In this document: positions 1-5,398 of the stretch, in pieces
Numbering within the stretch: the stretch's first letter is position 1
Layout: every line of letters starts with the position of its first letter
NCBI GenBank assembly: GCA_964448285.1
Contig: CAYUWG010000081.1
Span: forward strand, 1-13,750
From: CAYUWG01 sp964448285
GTDB taxonomy: Bacteria; Bacteroidota; Ignavibacteria; SZUA-365
DNA: 13,750 nt
Direction: 5' to 3'
Made by a program: the position numbers and the translations under genes
Notes under the pieces: model-generated
Seen by the model: only the letters and a program-made list of their open reading frames with translations
Told to the model about the DNA's origin: nothing
Database searches by the model: none

Positions 1-63
1 GTCGGGAGTTTCTTCCCGACGGAGAGTAAGATTCCTGTCGGGAGGAAACTCCCGACAGCACGT
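1..63. repeat. REPIN-like palindromic repeat, copy 1
   Basis: This 63-bp unit is identical to 299-361. It contains two hairpins. The first (1-20) has stem GTCGGGA / TCCCGAC around the loop GTTTCT. The second (35-58) has stem CTGTCGGGA / TCCCGACAG around the loop GGAAAC. The second hairpin is nearly the reverse complement of the first (20-bp cores differ at one base), so the whole unit is an imperfect long palindrome with a short spacer at 21-34. Two inverted short palindromes forming one mobile unit is the layout of a REPIN (REP doublet). It lies 9 bp beyond the stop codon of the methylase remnant on the minus strand and touches the window edge, so it may continue leftwards. No RAYT transposase is visible in the window. 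REPIN is inferred from structure; a bidirectional terminator-like role is an alternative. Confidence 0.75.
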
Positions 64-72
64 TTTGATTAT

Positions 73-298
73 TCATCTTCCTCCTTCCACTACCGCAATC
101 TCTTCCTCGGTGAGTTCATACAGTTCATACACCAGCGTATCGATCTGTTTGTCGGTGGAGTCGATGAGGCGCGCGAGCGTTCTTGCGAAGCGGCATCGGC
201 GGCGGTTGTGCGCTTATGGAGATCGAGCATTTGCTCGACGAGCGAGACCATCTTGTCGTAACGCGCTTTGTCGGCAGCGCTGGAGAATTTATCGTGCC
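73..298 (-). pseudogene. C-terminal remnant of an Eco57I/type IIG-like restriction DNA methyltransferase
   Basis: Read on the minus strand, this stretch encodes DKARYDKMVSLVEQMLDLHK (about 285 to 223) and then, in a different frame, STDKQIDTLVYELYELTEEE (about 144 to 85), closing with a TGA at 75-73. From memory, this combination (a helix with VEQMLxLHK, then a DxQIDxLVYELYxLTEEEI tail) is the usual C-terminus of Eco57I-like adenine methylase/restriction fusions after the specificity domain. The two parts are in different frames, with the shift around 180-190, and everything upstream of the tail is missing: the remainder is replaced by a REPIN and a uvrB fragment. The methylase motifs and most of the gene are absent, so this is a dead fragment. 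It is bracketed by the two identical REPIN units. The family call rests on recognising the tail motif only. Confidence 0.65.
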
Positions 299-361
299 GT
301 CGGGAGTTTCTTCCCGACGGAGAGTAAGATTCCTGTCGGGAGGAAACTCCCGACAGCACGT
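299..361. repeat. REPIN-like palindromic repeat, copy 2
   Basis: Exact second copy of the 63-bp double hairpin at 1-63, in direct orientation. It sits at the junction between the uvrB 3' fragment (366-434) and the methylase remnant (73-298). Because 63 is a multiple of three and the unit has no stop in the relevant minus-strand frame, it is read through and fuses the two remnants into one open frame (494 to 90). The perfect identity of the two copies beside a decayed gene suggests recent movement or recombination between copies. Confidence 0.78.
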
Positions 362-365
362 AATG

Positions 366-434
366 AATCTCATCGCGCAACTGTGCTGCGCGTTCGAACT
401 CGAGGTTCTTTGCGGCTTGGTGCATCTCCGGTTC
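366..434 (-). pseudogene. 3'-end fragment of uvrB (UVR motif only)
   Basis: Bases 366-419 match 1018-1071 of the intact uvrB at 53 of 54 positions. The match covers the codons for AAKNLEFERAAQLRDEI, the UVR motif at the C-terminus of UvrB that contacts UvrC. Similarity weakens beyond 419, where the fragment reads EPEMHQ and the gene reads RAEMMQ. The fragment has no stop of its own: just after the codons for RDEI it runs into the REPIN at 361. On the minus strand it lies about 20 bp after the stop of the lipoprotein gene. UvrC also carries a UVR motif, but the near-identity to the neighbouring uvrB points to a copy of that gene. Direct orientation relative to the intact gene means recombination between them would delete 652 bp. 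Confidence 0.75.
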
Positions 435-454
435 GCCGTGGTTCAACGAGAAAT

Positions 455-961
455 TCACATGATCCACAGCATTCTGTCCTTCACGACTTCCCAACCAAAC
501 TGTCGTCTTTCAATCCGCAATCTATAGCCGGCGGCACTCATATTCGCTTCATAATATCCGCCGTCAACATCCACTTCGTTTCCATTAATCCAATTCATCC
601 TTCCAAGGCGAAAGATTAGACCACGCTCTTTCGTGACTTTATCTCGGACACGGTCAGTTAATTCACAATCAGAAAGTCTCTTCACAACCGGTGTGAATCC
701 GGAGAAAGAAGACATCAGTTCAGGAGAAGGATCGTTCAAGGGTGTATAGTTCGCCTTTGCGCTGTCATCGTACAAATTGACCCCTAAATAATATCCGAAT
801 GCCGCTTTTTGTAGCGCTGAATGATTATGATCGAAGAGAAAAGGAAAGGCACTTTCACGAACTTGATCTTCAATACTCACATGCGATGTACGTTCATCAT
901 CTGAGCATCCGAGTACGATGATTGATAATCCAACGAATAATCTGAAATAGTTATGTCTCAT
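455..961 (-). CDS. small lipoprotein of unknown function
   Basis: The 168-residue product begins MRHNYFRLFVGLSIIVLGC, a short basic N-terminus, hydrophobic core and lipobox ending at Cys19, followed by acidic SDDE. This predicts a signal-peptidase II lipoprotein; the Asp after the +1 Ser makes sorting uncertain. The start at 961 is chosen because GGAGG lies 4 bases upstream and the lipobox falls at the right distance; an in-frame ATG at 988 would bury the signal. The C-terminal part (GYYEANMSAAGYRLRIERR, then FGWEVVKDRMLWIM) has a strand-like pattern with alternating aromatic residues. I do not recognise the family. It lies 35 bp downstream of uvrB on the same strand and may be co-transcribed, but it is AT-richer than uvrB and sits exactly between uvrB and a duplicated uvrB 3' end, suggesting it arrived as inserted cargo. 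Confidence 0.72.
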   Translation of the reverse strand: MRHNYFRLFVGLSIIVLGCSDDERTSHVSIEDQVRESAFPFLFDHNHSALQKAAFGYYLGVNLYDDSAKANYTPLNDPSPELMSSFSGFTPVVKRLSDCELTDRVRDKVTKERGLIFRLGRMNWINGNEVDVDGGYYEANMSAAGYRLRIERRQFGWEVVKDRMLWIM

Positions 962-996
962 TGAACCTCCATCGTGTAGTTCGATCAATTCCTAAC

Positions 997-3015
997 TCAC
1001 TTCCCCTCCAGCCTCCCAATCTCATCGCGCAATTGTGCTGCGCGTTCGAACTCGAGGTTCTTTGCGGCTTGCATCATTTCGGCGCGGAGTTGCTCGATCA
1101 GCTCCTGCCTCTGCTCGCCGGTCATGTAGCGGAGGATCGGTTCGGCGACAAGGCGGACTTTCTCTTTCGCAGCCTGCTTCTCATCTCGGTTCGCTTTGAT
1201 GTCGGCAATGGCGGTCGCGTGCATGATCTCATCGATGGACTTGCGAATCGTTTCCGGCGTGATGCCATGTTCCTCGTTGTAATCGATCTGTAGTTCACGA
1301 CGTCGGGTGGTCTCTTCGATGACACGCTTCATCGAATCAGTCACCTTATCCGCGTACATGATGACGAGACCGTCGGCGTTGCGGGCAGTGCGGCCGGCAA
1401 CCTGCATGAGGGAACGGTCGCTTCGGAGAAAGCCCTCCTTGTCCGCATCGAGAATTGCTACGAGCGAGACCTCCGGCAGATCGAGTCCTTCGCGCAGCAG
1501 GTTCACGCCGACGAGCACGTCGAAGTCACCGAGACGAAGAGCGCGGAGGATTTCTACGCGTTCGAGTGACTGTACTTCAGAGTGGATGTATCGCACGCGG
1601 ATGCCGATGTTATCCAGATACTCCGTGAGGTCTTCGCTCATGCGCTTCGTGAGCGTGGTCACGAGTACGCGTTCCTTGCGTGCAGCCCGCTCGCGTATCT
1701 CCGCGATGAGGTCGTCGATCTGGTTGCGCACGGGTCGCACCTCCATCGGCGGATCGAGCAGTCCCGTCGGTCGGATGATTTGTTCGACGACGACGCCTCT
1801 GCACCTCTCGAGTTCGTACGGGCCGGGCGTCGCGCTCACGAAGATGCACTGCTTCATGCGCTCTTCGAACTCGTCGAACTTCAGCGGACGGTTATCCAAC
1901 GCAGAGGGGAGACGAAAGCCGTGTTCGACGAGCGTCTCCTTTCTCATGCGATCGCCGTTGTACATCGCGCGTACCTGCGGAATCGTTTGGTGGGACTCGT
2001 CGATGACCATGAGGTAGTCGTCCGGGAAATACTCCAACAGACATTCGGGTGTATCGCCTGCTTTCCGTCCGGCAAGGTGGCGCGAGTAGTTTTCGATGCC
2101 GGAGCAATAGCCGATCTCGCGCATCATCTCGAGATCGTAGCGCGTGCGCTGTTCGAGACGCTGCGCTTCGAGGAGTTTTCCGCTGTTGCGAAAGTAATTC
2201 AACCGGTCTTCGAGTTCTTCCTCGATATCTTTCATCGCGCGCTGGAGTTCTTCTTCCGACGTGAGAAAGTGTTTCGCAGGATAGATCGTGATGTCGTCGA
2301 TACGCTCGGCGACTTTTCCCGACATGCGATCCACGAGGGCGATGGAATCGATCTCATCACCGAAGAACTCCACGCGAATCACTTCCTCGTCTTCGTATGC
2401 CTGTATGATTTCGATAACGTCGCCGCGCACGCGGAAAGTCCCGCGCGTGAAGTCGTAATCGTTTCGCACGTAGTGGATATCCGTGAGCTTGCGTAGAAAG
2501 GCGTTGCGCTCGATCACGTCGCCGCGATGCATGATGAGGATCTGGTTCGCGTACATCTCATTCGAGCCGATGCCGTAGATGCACGACACAGACGCCACGA
2601 CAATCACGTCGCGTCTGCCATCGACAAGCGAACTCGTTGCCTTGAGACGCAGTCTATCGATCTCCTCGTTGATGGACATGTCCTTCTCAATGTACGTGTC
2701 CGTGCTGGGGAGATAGGCCTCCGGTTGGTAATAGTCGTAATAGGAGATGAAGAACTCGACGGCATTACGCGGGAAGAAGCTCTTGAACTCGCCGTAGAGT
2801 TGCGCCGCGAGTGTCTTGTTGTGCGAAATGACGAGCGTGGGCTTGTTCACCGCCTGGATGACGTTCGAGATGGAGAACGTCTTCCCGCTGCCCGTCACAC
2901 CGAGCAGCGTTTGATACTTATCTCCCCGCTCGACACCATCGATGAGTTGACGGATCGCGTCCGGCTGGTCGCCGGTTGGTTGATAGTCCGATACGAGGTG
3001 GAAGCGATTCGCCAT
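997..3015 (-). CDS. uvrB: UvrABC system protein B (excinuclease ABC subunit B)
   Basis: UvrB is the damage-verifying helicase-like subunit of nucleotide excision repair: it is loaded on DNA by UvrA, clamps the strand, and recruits UvrC for incision. The 672-residue product is full length for the family. Visible in order are the Walker A motif GVTGSGKT (39-46), the beta-hairpin region YYDYYQPEAYLP starting at residue 92, the Walker B/DESH box (339-342), helicase motif VI QVAGRTARN (from 538), and the C-terminal UVR motif AAKNLEFERAAQLRDEI within the last 35 residues. The ATG at 3015 gives the standard N-terminus (FHLVSDYQPTGDQPDAI); no good Shine-Dalgarno sequence precedes it. The gene is intact, but partial copies of its 5' end (5246-5335) and 3' end (366-434) lie outside it in the same orientation. 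It probably once followed the glycosyltransferase directly. Confidence 0.97.
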   Translation of the reverse strand: MANRFHLVSDYQPTGDQPDAIRQLIDGVERGDKYQTLLGVTGSGKTFSISNVIQAVNKPTLVISHNKTLAAQLYGEFKSFFPRNAVEFFISYYDYYQPEAYLPSTDTYIEKDMSINEEIDRLRLKATSSLVDGRRDVIVVASVSCIYGIGSNEMYANQILIMHRGDVIERNAFLRKLTDIHYVRNDYDFTRGTFRVRGDVIEIIQAYEDEEVIRVEFFGDEIDSIALVDRMSGKVAERIDDITIYPAKHFLTSEEELQRAMKDIEEELEDRLNYFRNSGKLLEAQRLEQRTRYDLEMMREIGYCSGIENYSRHLAGRKAGDTPECLLEYFPDDYLMVIDESHQTIPQVRAMYNGDRMRKETLVEHGFRLPSALDNRPLKFDEFEERMKQCIFVSATPGPYELERCRGVVVEQIIRPTGLLDPPMEVRPVRNQIDDLIAEIRERAARKERVLVTTLTKRMSEDLTEYLDNIGIRVRYIHSEVQSLERVEILRALRLGDFDVLVGVNLLREGLDLPEVSLVAILDADKEGFLRSDRSLMQVAGRTARNADGLVIMYADKVTDSMKRVIEETTRRRELQIDYNEEHGITPETIRKSIDEIMHATAIADIKANRDEKQAAKEKVRLVAEPILRYMTGEQRQELIEQLRAEMMQAAKNLEFERAAQLRDEIGRLEGK

Positions 3016-3097
3016 AGTTCGTCACTCAATGTGCGAAAAAAGAAAGAAGGACTACAATCGTTCGAGTCAAGAATCCCGTGCAACAGACGGGGAATAC

Positions 3098-3117
3098 AAT
3101 CCACCGTGAGTTGGATT
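3098..3117. promoter_or_regulatory. palindrome in the uvrB upstream region
   Basis: AATCCA and TGGATT form a perfect 6-bp inverted repeat separated by 8 bp, 83-102 bp upstream of the uvrB start, within the 166-bp gap between uvrB and the IS remnant. The shape fits a repressor operator, and uvrB is under SOS control in many bacteria. The LexA box of this lineage is unknown to me, so the assignment is speculative. The palindrome is absent from the leader of the uvrB 5' fragment near 5340-5398. No convincing -10/-35 pair is visible on the minus strand here. Confidence 0.2.
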
Positions 3118-3181
3118 CTGAAGCAGAAGCGCAAGGGCGAGAAAAGGATTTTTGCCATACTTGTTGTAACATTAATAGCAA

Positions 3182-3213
3182 TGTCAGAGGTTCGACTCAA
3201 TAGAAATGTCAGT
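3182..3213 (+). repeat. terminal inverted repeat of IS remnant, left end
   Basis: Read inward on the plus strand the end is TGTCAGAGGTTC, then GACTC-AAT-AGAAATGTCAGT. The last 20 bases match the right end at 17 positions, with GACTC and AGAAATGTCAGT fully identical; over all 32 bases 22 match. The outer 12 bases are poorly conserved, so the exact tip is uncertain by a few bases. Confidence 0.6.
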
Positions 3214-3279
3214 AGAGTGAGTCGTGACAAACAGTACCACAATTGAAACACACACCGCTGAATAAACCCGCAGTGTGTC

Positions 3280-3805
3280 TCATGGGATGGGGAGTTCAAC
3301 ATACCAGCCTTCAGGGTTTTCGACAAAGTTCAGCGATAGTATGTCGTTTGGCTTTTCCGATCGGGCGAGCGTGTCTCCACGGATGCGAATCGCTCGGAGT
3401 TGTGTCGGATTTCGGGCTCGTGTTTTTTTAGTAATCATCGTCCAAGCCAGTTCTTCTTTGCCCCAGAAGATGTGCACGGAACCGTCGAGGTAGGTACATA
3501 CGGTGACGGTTTGTTTTGGCGGTGGGAGTGGATGGCGTCCTGCGTCGATGAGAACGTTTTTTTCTGTTGGATCGCCACACCACCACGAGCGTTCAACCAA
3601 CGGCGAACTGTCTCATGATCGACGACGAAGTCATGCCGCTGCGGTCACCATCGGTGCGGTATCGGTGCAACAGACGATAGGTCTGACGCACACTGAGGGC
3701 CATCATCTCTTCGGCTTCGCCAACAGTAAGGTTGCCATCACTGAGACAGGATAGGATTTTGAGTCGGGATGCTTCTTTGGTGCTCATGGTCAGTAGGGGT
3801 TTCAT
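3280..3805 (-). pseudogene. ISNCY-family transposase, internally deleted and frameshifted
   Basis: The first part (3805 or ATG at 3787, down to 3593) encodes STKEASRLKILSCLSDGNLT, then VRQTYRLLHRYRTDG. This is the N-terminal helix-turn-helix (KE..RL.IL....DG.LT..EA..... LS.RQ..RLL.RYR.DG) typical of ISNCY transposases. A short stretch in another frame around 3640-3570 reads DHETVRRWL, resembling the next helix-turn-helix segment. The final part (3600-3280) contains PPPKQTVTVCTYLDGSVHIF followed by WGKEEL, resembling the C-terminal strand-rich tail. The region that should carry the DDE catalytic domain is missing and the pieces are in different frames, so the gene is non-functional. The family call is from motif recognition; the C-terminal match is weaker than the N-terminal one. 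Confidence 0.65.
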
Positions 3806-3864
3806 GGGGGAGCTCGTCGATGGTGAGATAAAAGCTCCAATCTTGCATTTCTATCGAGTCCTAC

Positions 3865-3896
3865 ACTGACATTTCTTGCGAGTCATTACAGTGTCA
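3865..3896 (-). repeat. terminal inverted repeat of IS remnant, right end
   Basis: Read inward on the minus strand the end is TGACACTGTAAT, then GACTC-GCA-AGAAATGTCAGT, pairing with 3182-3213. Directly inside it (3845-3860, minus strand) the motif recurs as GACTC-GAT-AGAAATG, giving a tandem subterminal repeat that could be a second transposase-binding site. Confidence 0.6.
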
Positions 3897-3951
3897 GAAA
3901 ATGTGAATATTTAGCTCTTGCGTTGGCTTTTGTTCTTTTTTACATTGTGTT

Positions 3952-4212
3952 ATGATTCAATTGAAGTCATTCACAACTTGCTTCTTTATCCTCTTCGCTT
4001 TCTCTTCTTTGGCCACGTCAAAGGGTATTTGCACGAAATCCACAGGAGATTGTACGACGGTTATCCTGCAAGAGGCTGATAACTATCGTATTATCATTGG
4101 TTGCAAGAACGGAACAGGTGGACACTGGAACTATAGCGGCCAGTACCCCGGTGATTGTCCAACAGGGTGGATGATCGTAGGAAGTCCGAAAACAAGAATT
4201 AAATCAATCTGA
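3952..4212 (+). CDS. small secreted cysteine-rich protein, paralog 1
   Basis: The 86-residue product starts MIQLKSFTTCFFILFAFSSL and has a clear signal peptide with probable cleavage after ATS (residue 23). The mature part of about 63 residues has four cysteines at 27, 34, 51 and 69. Core motifs are IIIGCKNGTGGHW and GDCPTGW. The next gene is a paralog with exactly the same cysteine spacing (7, 17, 18). I do not recognise the family. The oxidising periplasm or exterior would favour two disulfides. There is no Shine-Dalgarno sequence before the ATG, and the gene begins 55 bp from the end of the IS remnant. It is AT-richer than the flanking housekeeping genes. With the 16-bp gap to the next gene it probably opens a three-gene operon. 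A role as toxin, signal or surface factor would be guesswork. Confidence 0.68.
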   Translation: MIQLKSFTTCFFILFAFSSLATSKGICTKSTGDCTTVILQEADNYRIIIGCKNGTGGHWNYSGQYPGDCPTGWMIVGSPKTRIKSI

Positions 4213-4228
4213 TAAAGGGAAAATTGAG

Positions 4229-4471
4229 ATGAAACGAAAGTTAGTTGGAACACTACTGATTATCGGATTAATCTCTACGCTGTATGCTCATGCAAAGCAG
4301 GTGTGCCACTGGGGAAGAAACGGTTGCTATACTTATATTGAGCAAGACGAGTCAGGTTGGAAAATGATAATTGGATGCAAGGATGGAGTGGGAGGTGTTT
4401 GGACTGGACGAGGTGAATGGGGAGGTGTTTGCCGAACCGGCTGGAAGGAAGTACAACCCAATCATTTTTAA
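4229..4471 (+). CDS. small secreted cysteine-rich protein, paralog 2
   Basis: The 80-residue product has a basic start (MKRKLVGTLL), a hydrophobic core and a likely signal-peptidase I site after AHA (residue 22). Mature cysteines at 26, 33, 50 and 68 keep the same spacing as paralog 1. Shared motifs are MIIGCKDGVGGVW and GVCRTGW, against IIIGCKNGTGGHW and GDCPTGW upstream. The start is supported by AAGGGA about 10 bases upstream and by the signal peptide. The 16-bp gap before it and 22-bp gap after it suggest one transcript with its neighbours. The pair is a recent or selectively maintained tandem duplication: the cysteine frame and glycine/tryptophan core are kept while other positions vary. 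Function unknown. Confidence 0.72.
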   Translation: MKRKLVGTLLIIGLISTLYAHAKQVCHWGRNGCYTYIEQDESGWKMIIGCKDGVGGVWTGRGEWGGVCRTGWKEVQPNHF

Positions 4472-4493
4472 CAACATAACAAGGACGAAGCTC

Positions 4494-5216
4494 ATGAAAG
4501 CACTATTGTATTTACCTGCCGTCATCGTTATTGCACTGGCAATGTTGTCTTGTGACCAGAAGGGTAATTCATCAGCAACAGGTCCACGGTACGCATTCAT
4601 GCAACCTCCTGACTCATTCGATGTGGGTTTTATTCCACTTTTTGCCTCCGCTGAAAAGAACCTCTTTCATCCCGAGATGACAGACTCTATGATGCAGTTA
4701 TTAGGTCCGACATTTGCAGAAGGATCTGAGATTGCAAGCGAAATCGATGATTTTATCCAAGACACAATTAATTGGATTGAAACGGATCGGCAGGTACGAA
4801 TCGTCCTACAAGATCATCAAAATCATCCGACGGCATACAACATCAATCAGATCACCGCAAGTTCGATGCTTTGGAAAAAGCTACTCTTGGGGGATACAAC
4901 CGAGCAGCGGCAGGAAACAGTTTCTTATTATGTCAACCTCCTCGTTGAGAGTAGCCATCCGGATGCAGACCTCATTGCACGTGCGCTCAAGTTTCTTTCG
5001 GTCAATTCATTTTGGAGTCCGTCACAAATAGCAGCAACAGCCAATCAAGCAAAAGGATTTGCAGAAGAGTACCTTCAAAAAGAAAATTTTGAAACCTGCA
5101 ACTGCGTTGTTGACCCGTCCGATCAGACGTTCGATCAACTCATGGGCGCGAAAACCGTGAAACTTGAGAGAGTGTATCAAGCCATTTCTCAACTGGATTC
5201 ATTGCGACAGTTGTAG
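4494..5216 (+). CDS. lipoprotein of unknown function
   Basis: The 240-residue product starts MKALLYLPAVIVIALAMLSC, a signal peptide with lipobox ending at Cys20, so it is predicted to be lipid-anchored. AAGGA sits 8 bases before the ATG. An open frame extends upstream to 4371, but that would overlap the previous gene and hide the signal peptide, so 4494 is chosen. The mature part is mostly helical-looking, acidic and polar, with a Cys pair ETCNCVVD near residues 200-207 and no domain I recognise. It is the last gene of the compact plus-strand cluster behind the two cysteine-rich secreted paralogs. A lipoprotein next to small secreted peptides is an arrangement seen when an anchor or immunity protein accompanies exported peptides, but nothing in the sequence proves that. 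A weak AAGC/GCTT stem with a T run lies at 5227-5246. Confidence 0.72.
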   Translation: MKALLYLPAVIVIALAMLSCDQKGNSSATGPRYAFMQPPDSFDVGFIPLFASAEKNLFHPEMTDSMMQLLGPTFAEGSEIASEIDDFIQDTINWIETDRQVRIVLQDHQNHPTAYNINQITASSMLWKKLLLGDTTEQRQETVSYYVNLLVESSHPDADLIARALKFLSVNSFWSPSQIAATANQAKGFAEEYLQKENFETCNCVVDPSDQTFDQLMGAKTVKLERVYQAISQLDSLRQL

Positions 5217-5245
5217 AAATCAACTCGAAGCTTTTCACGCTTTTT

Positions 5246-5335
5246 TCATTCGACCTCTTCGATACGCTGCCGGATCGCGTCCGGCTGGTCGCCGGTTGGT
5301 TGATAGTCCGATACGAGTTGAAAGTGATTCGCCAT
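5246..5335 (-). pseudogene. 5'-end fragment of uvrB with start codon and leader
   Basis: From an ATG at 5335 the minus strand encodes MANHFQLVSDYQPTGDQPDA and nine further codons before TGA at 5248-5246, against MANRFHLVSDYQPTGDQPDA in the intact gene. Over the first 65 bases only three differ. The last codons (IRQRIEEVE against IRQLIDGVE) drift, and similarity ends at codon 29. Similarity also runs about 35-40 bp upstream of the ATG (5336-5375 against 3016-3055), so leader as well as coding sequence was copied. All domains including Walker A are missing. It lies 63 bp after the glycosyltransferase stop, the position where a complete uvrB would be expected if glycosyltransferase-uvrB was the ancestral order. 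It lies in direct orientation 2,320 bp from the intact start. A translated 29-residue peptide is possible but unlikely to matter. Confidence 0.8.
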
Positions 5336-5398
5336 AGTTCGTCAGGCAATGTGCGAAAAAAGTGCGAAGGAAAAAGCTCAAATCGCAGTAGGAATCTC

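Larger units (their letters stand above)
3182..3896 (-). mobile_element. decayed ISNCY-like insertion sequence
   Basis: A 715-bp segment bounded by 32-bp imperfect terminal inverted repeats encloses the remains of a transposase with an ISNCY-type N-terminal helix-turn-helix. The length is well short of a usual complete member of this group, consistent with an internal deletion of the catalytic core. The boundaries are set by the matching repeat ends; a flanking target-site duplication is not evident. It separates the uvrB upstream region from the three-gene exported-protein cluster, and its right end lies only 55 bp before the first of those genes. It may have brought in, or simply landed beside, that cluster. 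Confidence 0.6.

Noticed and set aside
1..361. CRISPR array
   Set aside because: Only two repeat copies, 235 bp apart, with internal double hairpins and protein-coding remnant between them; no short regular spacers.
65..619. 184-codon plus-strand frame across the left repeat region
   Set aside because: Runs through the REPIN, uvrB fragment and lipoprotein gene in antisense; composition is arginine/serine-rich noise.
1582..2496. 304-codon open frame on the plus strand
   Set aside because: Lies wholly antisense inside uvrB, whose conserved motifs prove the minus-strand reading; the plus-strand product has no recognisable motif or ribosome site.
2895..3326. 143-codon minus-strand frame spanning the uvrB start
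   Set aside because: Covers uvrB coding sequence in another frame and the IS edge; no motif or ribosome site.
4371..4493. N-terminal extension of the lipoprotein gene
   Set aside because: Overlaps the preceding cysteine-rich gene and masks the lipobox signal peptide that starts at 4494.
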